From the NCBI RefSeq assembly GCF_016907715.1, contig NZ_JAFBCM010000001.1, positions 7,603,420 to 7,667,419 on the forward strand: a DNA stretch of 64,000 nucleotides. Direction: 5' to 3'. Under the pieces are notes generated by a model. The model did no database searches and had not been told where the DNA came from. It saw only the letters and a list, made by a program, of their open reading frames with translations. This document shows positions 30,928 through 39,535 of the stretch, in pieces; position 1 is the first letter of the stretch; every line of letters begins with the position of its first letter. The position numbers and the translations under genes are program-made. This DNA is from Tenggerimyces flavus (lineage in GTDB: Bacteria > Actinomycetota > Actinomycetes > Propionibacteriales > Actinopolymorphaceae).

Positions 30928-31395
30928 CTAGCCCGTGAGCACTGGGATCGCAGCCGCCGCGACAAGGGCGTTGTCAACCACCACTCTCCCCGGCCCACTA
31001 CGCAGCGAATCCAATGAACTGCAAGCGCTCACCAGCGGGATCAGACTGTCACGAATCAGCACTTCCACCACATCGACTCTGCCCGCTTCTTCGATGGAGG
31101 ACTCGAGGTCCAACAGATGGTCGATTCGAGCAGACTGATCCTCGTCGACAAGATCGTTCCATCGCGCCCTTACGTGACAGAGCCGCTCCTTCGGGAACGG
31201 CTCACCATCAAGGTCGCGAAGCAGGACGCCGAGGTTCAGGTAGTACTTGCTCGAGAGGTGCGACACCTGCAGCTCGAGGACGCAGATCGTCTCAGCGGTC
31301 GACTGATACCAGGAGTTCGATCGTCTGGTCAGGCCATGAGCCGTCAACTGCCGGTCGAAGGCGTTCTTGATGACGTCAGGACGTGCATGGGTCAT
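30928..31395 (-). CDS. DUF4304-like protein
   Basis: 155 residues. IKNAFDRQLTAHGLTRRSNSWYQSTAETICVLELQVSHLSSKYYLNLGVLL is the typical DUF4304 opening; the C-terminal part is helical. DUF4304 proteins are small cytoplasmic proteins of unknown role, often found beside polymorphic-toxin or defence genes. Its stop-side neighbour is the decayed cassette region. Its ATG 31395 overlaps the stop of the gene at 31392 by 4 nt, so these two are coupled. Confidence 0.75.
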   Translation of the reverse strand: MTHARPDVIKNAFDRQLTAHGLTRRSNSWYQSTAETICVLELQVSHLSSKYYLNLGVLLRDLDGEPFPKERLCHVRARWNDLVDEDQSARIDHLLDLESSIEEAGRVDVVEVLIRDSLIPLVSACSSLDSLRSGPGRVVVDNALVAAAAIPVLTG

Positions 31396-32201
31396 CCGGT
31401 CCGGTTCCGGCGGAGTTTGCGGCCGAGGGCGCGGCGGAGGCGCCAGAAGTGGAGGGTGACGCGGCCTAGTTTCGAGCGGCGCAGTCTGCTGTGTTGCTTG
31501 GCCAGCGTCCGCTGTTCCTGAGCCAGCTCGTCGGCCTGGCGTTCCACGTCCATCCGCGACCGGCGTTCAGCGGCCAGCGACTCGGCCAGCAGCCGGAGGT
31601 GCGCGAGCAAGGCGGACTCCGACGCGTAGCGATCCTCGGACGACGCCCCCATAGACCGCGGCGAGTACGCCGCCAGGGTGGCGGCCATCGTGGCGATCCG
31701 CGCCGACACGTTCGGCGAGGGGGTGTCGGGCCACGTTGCCGGAGTGAAGACAATGCACGGCATTCCGTCGATCACGCCCACCGAGGACCACTCCAGCCCC
31801 CGCACCTGGGAGGCCAACGCGACGTCGGAAGCGAGCACCGACGCGGGCGACACCGGCACGACCACGGCACCGCCGGACCGCAGGACCGAGCGGGTACGGG
31901 TCGCCAGCGCCACTCGGCGCGCCAGCGACAGCTCCGGCCCGTCGATCACCACAAGGTCGTACGACACATCGAGCCCGACCTCGCGCGCCAGCCCCTCGAC
32001 GTCCCACGCAGGTCCCGCGTGCACCACCCGCGCACGCTGGAAGTCCAGAGCCAGCCCCAGCCGCACACCCCAAGGCGAAGACGCGATCACCAGCAGGTCG
32101 CGCGACGGCGCGGAGAGCTCCGCGAGGGGCACGAGCCCCGTCGGCGGAACCTCAGTCATCGGCACGCGCAGCAGGGTAGCCCCGAGGGTCTGTGCCGACA
32201 T
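31392..32201 (-). CDS. Unrecognised protein, Rossmann-like with C-terminal coiled coil
   Basis: 269 residues from ATG 32201 (ATG 32159 is an alternative). The N-terminal ~140 residues look like a methyltransferase-type Rossmann fold (DLLVIASSPWGVRLGLAL, YDLVVIDGPELSLARRVAL, LRSGGAVVVPV), but no clear SAM motif. Residues ~205-245 form a charged coiled coil (LAAERRSRMDVERQADELAQEQ), then a very basic tail (SRLRRSKLGRVTL, RRALGRKLRRNRTG). It is divergent from a large glycosyltransferase gene (62 bp), suggesting a shared surface-glycan role (inference). Confidence 0.6.
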   Translation of the reverse strand: MSAQTLGATLLRVPMTEVPPTGLVPLAELSAPSRDLLVIASSPWGVRLGLALDFQRARVVHAGPAWDVEGLAREVGLDVSYDLVVIDGPELSLARRVALATRTRSVLRSGGAVVVPVSPASVLASDVALASQVRGLEWSSVGVIDGMPCIVFTPATWPDTPSPNVSARIATMAATLAAYSPRSMGASSEDRYASESALLAHLRLLAESLAAERRSRMDVERQADELAQEQRTLAKQHSRLRRSKLGRVTLHFWRLRRALGRKLRRNRTG

Positions 32202-32263
32202 CTGCGGGTTGGTAACGTAACGTCCGCTCAGATCACTGCGGGTACACGGCACCAAGGAGCGCG

Positions 32264-34384
32264 ATGGCAACCGAACAGTCGCCTGAGCGCGCGCGCCCTT
32301 GGCAGCGGCACGCGGCCGACGTTCCGGTCGACGAGGGCATCGTCGGCCGCTGGATCCACGACCTCGAGGACGCCCAGACCGAGGCCGCCCAGGCCCAGGA
32401 CCCGGCCCGCCAGGAGGACGGCGTCAGCGTCGTCGTCACGTTCGAACTGGGCGACGACGTCGCACCATGCCTGCGCTCGATCGCCGCCCAGACGATCGAC
32501 CACGACCGCTTCGAGGTCGTCGCGGTCGTCCCGCACGGGACCGACCTCGCGCCGTTCGACACGTTCGAGGCCGAACGACGGGACGTACGGCTCAGGCTCA
32601 TCGAGCTCCCCGCCACCGGCCGCTTCGCGCCACGCGACGTCGGCACGGCCGCGGCGAGGCGTACGTACACAGCGTTCCTCGCCGCCGCTGACTACCTGAG
32701 CTCGAGCTACCTCGAAACCATGCTCGACCGCACCACAACCCGCGAGATCGTCGCCGCCCACCTCGTCGACGCCGCCACGGACGCGCCGGTCGAGCACCCG
32801 CTCACCTACGTCGCCGGCAAGCTCGTCCCCACCACGTTCGCCAAGCAGGTAAGCACGAGCGACGAGATCGTCTTCCTGCTCACCTTGCTCGCGCGCTACC
32901 GGCTCGACGTCGCGCGCACCGACCAGCAGGCGACCTACTTCCGCGCGCCCCGCGTCACCCTGCGGCAAGGCCGCACCCAGGACTTCGACCTGAACGTCGC
33001 CGCGCCGATGCACACGATCGGCAAGCTCAGCGAGCTCGAGGGCACCTGTCCCCGCGAGTCGCTCGAGCTGCTCCGCGACCACATCCGCCTCGTCGCCGCG
33101 CCGATCAACGCGTACCTGAAGGAGAAGCCGGAAGATCACGATCGGGTGCTCGACCTGATCGAGAGCTACGACCTCGCCGAGTTCCCGTACGACGTTGTCA
33201 ACCGCGGGTTGGCACGCAGCCTCGCGATCTCGTACTGCTTCGTTCCGTACAACGACACCAGCGCGATCGTCATGGCCAAACGCGTCCGCGCGCGCCGCGA
33301 TCTGGTCGATGTCGTCTTCAACACAATGGACCAGACGCGCGAGATCGACCCGAGCATGCGGCGGATCTCCAGCCCGTTCGTCGAGGACGAGATCCCGATC
33401 GCGACGCCGACGCGCTGGTCGAGCTGGCCGCGGATCGACGAGTTCCGGCTCGAGGGCATGCGCCGGATCGAAGCGCTGGAGGCTCAGAAGGGCCCGTACG
33501 CCAAGCTCTACAGCCGCGTGATGTGGCCGGCCTCGCAGTTCCTCGCGGCGTCGTACAAGCTGCACAACCCGTCGGTCACCTGGGTCGCGGAGTTCTCCGA
33601 CCCGGTGTCGCGCGACGTGACCGGTGCCGAACGGGGAACGCCCATCGAGGACGGGCCGTTCCTCGACGCGGTGCACGACGAGCTGAAGAAGCGCGGACTC
33701 CCCGTGCTCGACTCGGACAACCTGATGGCCTGGTGCGAGTACCTCGCGTACACGCTCGCCGACCGGATCGTGTTCACGAACGAGAACCAGCTCGAGTACA
33801 TGCTGAGCTACTGCCCGGTGCCCGAGCTCGTGCCGCTCGTTCGCGCGAAGACCGTCGTCTCACCGCACCCGTCCCTGCCGCCGCGGTTCTACTCGATGAG
33901 CGAGCAGACCTACCCGCTCGACCCGTCGGCCGCGCACCTCGCCTACTTCGGCAACTTCTACGCGACGCGCGGGCTGGGCGACCTACTGAACGCCCTTGCG
34001 GGGTTGGACGAACCGACCAAGTCCAGGCTGCACCTGCACGTGTTCACCGGGAACGCCGACGACCTCCGCACGCATGTGAAGTCACTCGGCATCGAGGACA
34101 ACGTGCACATCAACCCGTACGTGCGGTTCCTCGCGTTCCTCAACCTGACCACGAAGTTCGACTGCCTCATCGTCAACGACGCCTTGACGGCGGACAGCCA
34201 CGCCAAGAACCCTTACCTGCCGTCAAAGTGGAGTGACTACAAGGGCAGCGGCCGCCCGGTCTGGGGCTTGATCGAGGACGGCAGCCCCCTGAGCAAGCAG
34301 CCCCTGACGTACTCCTCCCCCGTCGGCGACCTGCAAGCAGCACAAGAGATCCTGCGCAAGCTCGCTCAGAGCAAGATGTCCTGA
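32264..34384 (+). CDS. Large two-domain glycosyltransferase (GT2-like N-terminus)
   Basis: 706 residues; ATG 32264 with AAGGAG 5 nt upstream. N-terminal GT-A-like region (~53-200: VSVVVTFELGDDVAPCLRSIAAQT, then DYLSSSYLETML in place of the usual acceptor region). C-terminal GT-B-like half (~400-700) with TWVAEFSDPVSRDV, DRIVFTNENQLEYML, HLAYFGNFYATRGLGDLLNAL, a GT4-type layout. It probably builds a surface polysaccharide or glycosylates wall polymer; donor unknown. The gene ends tail-to-tail with the next glycosyltransferase, overlapping by 19 bp. Confidence 0.75.
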   Translation: MATEQSPERARPWQRHAADVPVDEGIVGRWIHDLEDAQTEAAQAQDPARQEDGVSVVVTFELGDDVAPCLRSIAAQTIDHDRFEVVAVVPHGTDLAPFDTFEAERRDVRLRLIELPATGRFAPRDVGTAAARRTYTAFLAAADYLSSSYLETMLDRTTTREIVAAHLVDAATDAPVEHPLTYVAGKLVPTTFAKQVSTSDEIVFLLTLLARYRLDVARTDQQATYFRAPRVTLRQGRTQDFDLNVAAPMHTIGKLSELEGTCPRESLELLRDHIRLVAAPINAYLKEKPEDHDRVLDLIESYDLAEFPYDVVNRGLARSLAISYCFVPYNDTSAIVMAKRVRARRDLVDVVFNTMDQTREIDPSMRRISSPFVEDEIPIATPTRWSSWPRIDEFRLEGMRRIEALEAQKGPYAKLYSRVMWPASQFLAASYKLHNPSVTWVAEFSDPVSRDVTGAERGTPIEDGPFLDAVHDELKKRGLPVLDSDNLMAWCEYLAYTLADRIVFTNENQLEYMLSYCPVPELVPLVRAKTVVSPHPSLPPRFYSMSEQTYPLDPSAAHLAYFGNFYATRGLGDLLNALAGLDEPTKSRLHLHVFTGNADDLRTHVKSLGIEDNVHINPYVRFLAFLNLTTKFDCLIVNDALTADSHAKNPYLPSKWSDYKGSGRPVWGLIEDGSPLSKQPLTYSSPVGDLQAAQEILRKLAQSKMS

Positions 34385-36390
34385 TACTTCGGACGGATCA
34401 CGGTCCAGTCGAAGTGCTCGACGACGTACGAACGGGCGGCCGCGCCTGCCTTCGCGCGCACTTCGGGGTCGGCGTGGGCGAGGATGCGCTGGACGGCTTC
34501 GTCGACGTCGTCGACGACCCAGTCGGGCGGGAACGTTCCGCGGGCACCGCCGTAGTGGGCGTACATCGGCCAGTTGCGCACCACCGGCACCGCGCCCGAC
34601 GCAGCGCCCTCCGTCACCCCGACCGGGAAGCCCTCCCGCCGGCTCGAGCTCAGGACGAAGCCCGCCGCCTGCAACGCCGCCGGCACGTCGTCGGTGAACG
34701 GCAGATACCGGATCCCGTCCCGTACCTCATCCAACACAGCCCGCGCCCGGAACTTGTCCCGATGCCGCATCGCCGAAAGATGCGCTCGGTCCTGAAAGTC
34801 TCGGCCCATGAGCAGCAACTTCCAGGAAGGATCCACCGCACGCAACGCGGCGAGAACGTCCAACGCCCACAGGGGATCCTTCACGCGCTGCGCCCAACCG
34901 ACGATCGCGATCGTACGGTCGGCACCCGGTGCCTTCGGCGCCCCGAAGCGCTCCAAATGCATCGCGTTCGGCGCCACGTGGACCCGCGGACCCACCGCAA
35001 CTTCCGGGGCCGCCTGGCTGACCAGCGCACGGACGTGGTCCGCCACGAACACCACGTCCGACACCCGCGACCAGTCGATCACGTGCACCTGGTGCGAAAT
35101 CGCCTCCAGGCTGTGGAATCGCACCGCGATACGCGCCGAGCGCGGCGCGTGCAGAGTCGTCCACACCGCGGCGTTGTCGCACCAGTCGACAAAGATCGTG
35201 TCCGCCCACTCCAGCAGCGCGGCGTCGGCCGGCGCGGGCGGCGGAACGGCCGCGCCCGTCGCGGCACGGAGCCGGTCGAGGATCAGGTCGTACTGCCCAC
35301 GTCGCCGGGGCGGCGTCGCCTTCGCCTTCAGGTCGAGGACGCGAACCTCCAAGCCAGGAAGGCCGGAGAACTCCTCGATGATCGGCTTGGTGAAGTTCGG
35401 ATAGTCCCCCGGAACGATCAGCAGCCGCTCGGTCCGCGTGGGCGAGACTCCCGAGGATTCGGCGGAAGTTCCGAGAACGCCGAACACCCGTGACTCCCGC
35501 AGCGGCGCGAGGAAGGCATCTGGGTCGGCGGCCAGCGGGCTCGCCAGGACGTCGGCATGCAGCTCGCGGTTGAACAGAGCCTCGACAGCCTCCAGTACCC
35601 GGTTCGCCGCAACCTCGAGTGACCCCGCGTCGAGCGCCTCGTCCGCCTGCCGCAGGACCGCGCGGACCAGGTCGCCCAGGTCGGCGGGAGCGGGTTCGCC
35701 GCAGCTCACCAACGCCGTCGCGAGCTCAAGCTCCGTACGTTCCCGGACGTCGGCAGGCAACGCGAGACCGAGACCCGACGAGGCAACCTCGCGAGCCTCG
35801 GCGAACGAGAGATTCCGCCGCAACAGTTGGGCAATCGTCGCCGCGTGCGGCACGAACTCCGCCAACGTGGCGTCGCCGGGAGACGACACCACAGCCCGCC
35901 AGGCGGCGACCACGCTCGCCGGACTCGCCGCGGTCATCCCCCGGTCGAGCAGCTTGCGCAACGTCGTCGCCGGCCCGCCGCGGGCGGCGACCAGAGGAAG
36001 GGCGTCGAGCCCGACCGCGGCGATCCGAGCCTCGGCGTTGGCGCTCGTCGCCTGCCGGACAGCCCACGCTGCCGCACGATCCACCGCGACCACGGCATCC
36101 GCGCGCCGCCCCTCGGTCCGCAGCCAGGGGTCGTACTTCGCGTACAGGAACGTCCGGGCAGCGGCCCCGCCGAGCCGACCGGCCAACCGCACAGCGGTGG
36201 ACCGGACCAGCCCCGCCGACTTGAACCGAAGCCGTCGCGCCTCGACACCCTCAGCGGGCGGAGGCAGCGAGCTGACGTCGTACGCATGCCCGATCCGCAC
36301 GACGTGCCCCGCGGCGACGAGGCGCGCCGCCAGCTCGCGGGCGCTCGTCCAGCCGCGAGGAAGGGCGGAGATCAGCAGTACCTCGGTCAC
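34366..36390 (-). CDS. Glycosyltransferase, GT4-like
   Basis: 674 residues, GTG start. N-terminal MTEVLLISALPRGWTSARELAARLVAAGHVV is a GT-B nucleotide-fold opening; the C-terminal half has RTIAIVGWAQRVKDPLWALDVLAAL, LLLMGRDF, and SSSRREGFPVGVTEGAASGAVPVVRNWPM, the GT4 donor-binding E-x7-E-like region. A middle segment (~130-300) is a helical insertion. Substrate unknown; adjacency suggests joint work with the 32264 enzyme. It lies 24 bp downstream of the gene at 36414 on the same strand. Confidence 0.8.
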   Translation of the reverse strand: MTEVLLISALPRGWTSARELAARLVAAGHVVRIGHAYDVSSLPPPAEGVEARRLRFKSAGLVRSTAVRLAGRLGGAAARTFLYAKYDPWLRTEGRRADAVVAVDRAAAWAVRQATSANAEARIAAVGLDALPLVAARGGPATTLRKLLDRGMTAASPASVVAAWRAVVSSPGDATLAEFVPHAATIAQLLRRNLSFAEAREVASSGLGLALPADVRERTELELATALVSCGEPAPADLGDLVRAVLRQADEALDAGSLEVAANRVLEAVEALFNRELHADVLASPLAADPDAFLAPLRESRVFGVLGTSAESSGVSPTRTERLLIVPGDYPNFTKPIIEEFSGLPGLEVRVLDLKAKATPPRRRGQYDLILDRLRAATGAAVPPPAPADAALLEWADTIFVDWCDNAAVWTTLHAPRSARIAVRFHSLEAISHQVHVIDWSRVSDVVFVADHVRALVSQAAPEVAVGPRVHVAPNAMHLERFGAPKAPGADRTIAIVGWAQRVKDPLWALDVLAALRAVDPSWKLLLMGRDFQDRAHLSAMRHRDKFRARAVLDEVRDGIRYLPFTDDVPAALQAAGFVLSSSRREGFPVGVTEGAASGAVPVVRNWPMYAHYGGARGTFPPDWVVDDVDEAVQRILAHADPEVRAKAGAAARSYVVEHFDWTVIRPKYQDILL

Positions 36391-36413
36391 GCAGGCGACT
36401 CTAACGAGCCGCC

Positions 36414-37319
36414 TCAGTCACCCCGGCCATACGTCCCGTCCGACGACCTCGGCGACTCCGGCTCCGGCTCCGACGTGCTGCGGGGGCGGGCGGGGCGGTA
36501 CGGCCGCGGCGCGGGGATCGTGTTCGGGTCGTACCAGATCCGCCTGGTCACGGCGACCCACCACAGATGGAAGTCCACCTCGGTCGCGGTCGTCTCCGGC
36601 GGTGCGGCAGCCCGCGCCGCCGCCAGCCGCGCGGCCCGGTCCCACTCGACCTGACTGATCCCGGACTCCTCCAGCTCCCAGAAGTCCTGTTCGAGCTCGA
36701 AGGCCGTCCGTGGCTCGTCCGACCGTCGCGCGTTCCGGTCGCTCACCTCCGGCGGCGCGAGGTCGTACCGGAAGACCCAGACCTTGTCGCCCGGCGTCAC
36801 GATCCAGCCCCAGACCGGCTCGTCCGCGAGCGAACGGTAGCGCCGCTCCTGCTCGCGGATCTCGGCGAGCTCGGCGTCGCGGACGGCCTGCTCCGCGAGG
36901 AACTGCCGCCGCAGCTCGTCCACCTCGGCCTGGTGCCGGCGCGCGATCTCGTCGAGCACGGGCTGGTACGCGAGCCGTGCGGTCTGCGTGTCCTCGTGAT
37001 ATCGACGCTTCGCCGACTGGATCCGCCCACGACCGCCAGGTACGTGGTGGCGCCATCGACTGCGGTAGAGCACCTTCCACAGCGCGACGTTCGCGGCGGC
37101 GATGACGTCCATGTACTCGGCCGCGGCGGACCGCCAGGCCTGCTTGTCGGCCTCGGTCCCGCGGACGGTCCCGTAGCCCAGCTCCTCGTCGTATCCGGGC
37201 AACAGATCGATCGAGTAGTAAGAGAAGTACTGCCCGTCGTGCAGGCGCGAACCTATGCCGACGAGCGTCGTCTTGATCAGGACCTGCGCGTCCTCCGGCA
37301 CGCTCCCAGCATCTCTCAC
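36414..37319 (-). CDS. Unrecognised coiled-coil protein
   Basis: 301 residues from GTG 37319 (GTG 37301 is the alternative). An N-terminal alpha/beta part (VLIKTTLVGIGSRLHDGQYFSYYSIDLLPGYDEELGYG) is followed by a helical coiled coil at ~120-165 (LDEIARRHQAEVDELRRQFLAEQAVRDAELAEIREQE). Then a small domain (PVWGWIVTPGDKVWVFRYDL, EVDFHLWWVAVTRRIWYDPN) and a Pro-rich tail. No signal peptide. Probably in an operon with the glycosyltransferase; function not recognised. Confidence 0.6.
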   Translation of the reverse strand: MRDAGSVPEDAQVLIKTTLVGIGSRLHDGQYFSYYSIDLLPGYDEELGYGTVRGTEADKQAWRSAAAEYMDVIAAANVALWKVLYRSRWRHHVPGGRGRIQSAKRRYHEDTQTARLAYQPVLDEIARRHQAEVDELRRQFLAEQAVRDAELAEIREQERRYRSLADEPVWGWIVTPGDKVWVFRYDLAPPEVSDRNARRSDEPRTAFELEQDFWELEESGISQVEWDRAARLAAARAAAPPETTATEVDFHLWWVAVTRRIWYDPNTIPAPRPYRPARPRSTSEPEPESPRSSDGTYGRGD

Positions 37320-37346
37320 CCGGCGTGGGCCGGGGAAGGGTTTCGG

Positions 37347-38016
37347 TCAGATCCGGTCCGATGCCGGCTGCCCCAGTGCCGCGAGGCCGTGGGCCAGGAC
37401 GACGCGGGTGGCGTCGACGAGGGCGAGCCTCGTTCGGTGCGTGTCGTCGGGAACGTCGTCGCCGTGCGGGATCGCGAGGCGGTCCTCGATGAACCTGGGT
37501 ACGAGGTCGGCGATCTCGGCGAGCACGGCGACGATCGGCTCGGCCGTAGTGGCGCGCGCGATCACGGCAGGGTACTCCCCGAGCGCGTCGACCAGGGTGC
37601 GTTCGGGGCGCTGCTGGAGGACGTCGGGGTGGTCGAGACCTCGCTCGAGGCCGAGAGCGGCGGCGTGGCGTTGGACCATGCCGAGCATGGCGTACGCGTA
37701 CCTGGCTTCGTCTGCCGGCGCGGCGAAGGTCTTCGCGGGGCCGCCGTACGTCGGGCCGATGCTCTCCAGGAGGTGCGCGAACACGGCAGTACGGAAGCGG
37801 ACGTTGACGTACCCGGCTCCGGTGACCTCGGCGGCTGCGAACTCGGGGCGGTCCCCGCAGCTCGGCAGCGAGCTGCTCGGCACGTCCCCGGCCGGCCGCG
37901 AGTGCGGCGGGTGTGGCGAAGTCCCAGTCGCCGGTCGGCTGGCGGACGACCCGGATGCCGTTCGTCGTGGGTCCGAGCGCGTCGCGTACGGCGCGGGCGA
38001 CCAGCTCGGCGAGCAC
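37347..38016 (-). pseudogene. ArgS-related anticodon-binding protein (NrtL-like), frameshifted
   Basis: Frame 1 (GTG 38016): LAELVARAVRDALGPTTNGIRVVRQPTGDWDFATPAALAAGRGRAEQLAAELR. Frame 2 continues DRPEFAAAEVTGAGYVNVRFRTAVFAHLLES..RTLVDALGEYPAVIARA..LVDATRVVLAHGLAALG, with the arginyl-tRNA synthetase N-terminal fragment and DALR helices but no catalytic domain. Removing one G from the G4 run near 37868 restores the frame. It lies next to a CheY-like gene and tRNA-Arg as in other actinobacteria. Either a real mutation or a homopolymer error. Confidence 0.75.
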
Positions 38017-38021
38017 GGGCG

Positions 38022-38390
38022 TCAGGCTAGCTCGCGGACCGTCGCGATCAGGCGGGCCGGGTCGAACGGCTTGGCGATGTACGCGCTCGCGCCGAGGTCC
38101 GTCGCGCGGGCGATGTCGCTGCCGCCGGCCTTGGCGCTGACCATGACGACCTTGATCCCCGCGTACGCACGGTTGGCGCGGATCCGGCGCAGCGTCTCGA
38201 TGCCGTCGAGCTCGGGCATGACGACGTCCAGCGTGATCAGATCCGGCTTGAACTCGGGGATGCGGGCGAGGCACGCGGCACCGTCCGGCGCCTCGTCGAC
38301 GACGAACCCCTCCAGCTCGAGGTTGACGACGATCAGCCTGCTGATCGTCGCCGAATCGTCCGTGACCAGCACACGTCGTTCCTCTGCCAC
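38022..38390 (-). CDS. Single-domain response regulator (CheY-like receiver)
   Basis: 122 residues, receiver domain only. Acidic pocket Asp11-Asp12, phospho-acceptor Asp55 (LITLDVVMP), Ser85 and Lys107 (YIAKPFDP) all present. No output domain, so it must act by protein contact. It sits 6 nt upstream of the nrtL-like gene (same strand) and divergent from tRNA-Arg; this trio is conserved in actinobacteria. Its partner kinase is not in the window. Confidence 0.92.
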   Translation of the reverse strand: MAEERRVLVTDDSATISRLIVVNLELEGFVVDEAPDGAACLARIPEFKPDLITLDVVMPELDGIETLRRIRANRAYAGIKVVMVSAKAGGSDIARATDLGASAYIAKPFDPARLIATVRELA

Positions 38391-38516
38391 GTGGGCAGGC
38401 TAGTGGCGCTGCCGCCTCGGCGAAGGCGAAACCAGTGGGCCGCCGCGCCGGGGGAACGTAGGCTTGCCCAGATCCGGCCCGGTCCGGCCTGCCTGCTACC
38501 CTGGCAGCCGTCCCGA

Positions 38517-38588
38517 GCCCCCGTAGCTCAGGGGATAGAGCAACGGCCTCCGGAGCCGTGTGCGCAGGTTCGAATCCTGCCGGGGGCG
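38517..38588 (+). tRNA. tRNA-Arg (anticodon CCG)
   Basis: Acceptor stem GCCCCCG/CGGGGGC (38517-38523 with 38581-38587), D arm GCTC..GAGC, anticodon stem ACGGC/GCCGT with loop CTCCGGA (anticodon CCG at 38550-38552), T arm GCAGG TTCGAAT CCTGC, discriminator G. 72 nt, CCA not encoded. Reads CGG codons. The 3' end is duplicated at 40366-40384. Confidence 0.97.
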
Positions 38589-38595
38589 CCCTCTC
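38577..38595 (+). repeat. att-like direct repeat, left copy (tRNA 3' end)
   Basis: CTGCCGGGGGCGCCCTCTC, covering the last 12 nt of tRNA-Arg plus 7 nt, recurs exactly at 40366-40384 in the same orientation, 1,789 bp away. tRNA 3' ends are classic integrase targets. No integrase lies between the copies. Confidence 0.65.
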
Positions 38596-38709
38596 TCACC
38601 ACCATGATCACGGTTCTGACCTGCAGAAATGCGCAGCCTCGATAACGGTCACTGTCTCCTCGACGAGATGCGGGGAAAGTAGAGGCCTCCGCTCGCGTGC
38701 GGTGGGCGG

Positions 38710-38916
38710 TCAGTCGATCCAGTGCAGCTGGACGAGCACCACGGACCGCTGCTCCTCAAGGACGAAGTAGACGAGGTGTGCGCCTCGTTGGGTAGGTCCG
38801 AAGTAGCGGACTCGCATGTTGCCCGGTCGCTTGGGGTCTGGCAGCGGAGCGTTCCACGGGTCGGTTTCGATCGCGACGCGAACATCGGCGTAGAAGGGCA
38901 ACAGGTCGACCGGCAT
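38710..38916 (-). CDS. RelE/ParE-like toxin, N-terminus uncertain
   Basis: 68 residues from ATG 38916. The C-terminal strands (MRVRYFGPTQRGAHLVYFVLEEQRSVVLVQLHWID) fit the RelE/ParE fold. The same frame extends to 38985 with good family-like sequence (EYEIEAYPEVAAAVDTM) but contains no ATG, GTG or TTG, so either the start is unusual, translation is coupled, or the 5' end has decayed. It lies just after a DUF6247-like gene, the likely antitoxin. Confidence 0.55.
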   Translation of the reverse strand: MPVDLLPFYADVRVAIETDPWNAPLPDPKRPGNMRVRYFGPTQRGAHLVYFVLEEQRSVVLVQLHWID

Positions 38917-38985
38917 GGTGTCGACGGCGGCAGCTACCTCGGGGTAGGCCTCGATCTCGTACTCAGGGCGACGGCAGAGTGCTTG

Positions 38986-39354
38986 TTAGCCGCGGCGGGC
39001 GAGGATCTCATCTGCGGTGGGCGCGGGGACCAGCCCGAACCGGGACTTGACGGACTCCCACGGTTCGCCGGCGGCCGCCGCGGCCTGGATCGCCTCAGCG
39101 CGCGCCATCCTGTCCCGGAAGCCGTCCGGGTCGCCGTTCACGAGCCACGCGAGACGACGCCAGCGTTCGAGGACGTCGTCCAGCTCGGTCAGGTCCAGCC
39201 GTTCCCGCGCGACGTCGAGGGCGTGCGACCACTCGGCGTCGAACGCCGGACGGTCCTCGGGTAGCAGTTCGGCCCGGACCTCGGCCGGTGTGCGCTGCAT
39301 CGGATGCGGCGCACCGTGATCGTCATGTGCAGGTGCCGCAGACATGGCGTTCAC
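38986..39354 (-). CDS. DUF6247-like protein, probable antitoxin
   Basis: GTG 39354 has GGAGGG 7 nt upstream; ATG 39345 is an alternative. ~122 residues: MQRTPAEVRAELLPEDRPAFDAEWSHALDVARERLDLTELDDVLERWRRLAWL, then a C-terminal AAGEPWESVKSRFGL that resembles antitoxin tails binding a RelE partner. The family assignment is from pattern and from the toxin-like gene 69 bp downstream. Confidence 0.6.
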   Translation of the reverse strand: MNAMSAAPAHDDHGAPHPMQRTPAEVRAELLPEDRPAFDAEWSHALDVARERLDLTELDDVLERWRRLAWLVNGDPDGFRDRMARAEAIQAAAAAGEPWESVKSRFGLVPAPTADEILARRG

Positions 39355-39535
39355 AGGACCGCCCTCCACCCCCCGGCGACTCGTTCGAGTACCGGGCGCT
39401 GACCACGAATGATGTCGAGCGGACCCAGCGCCAGAGGAACACGCTCGGAGATGGTAAGTGCCTTTCGTGCGCCTCGCCTCCCGTGGTCCACAGACAACGA
39501 GGCTATGCCCAGCCCTGGCTTACGACGAGGTGTTA

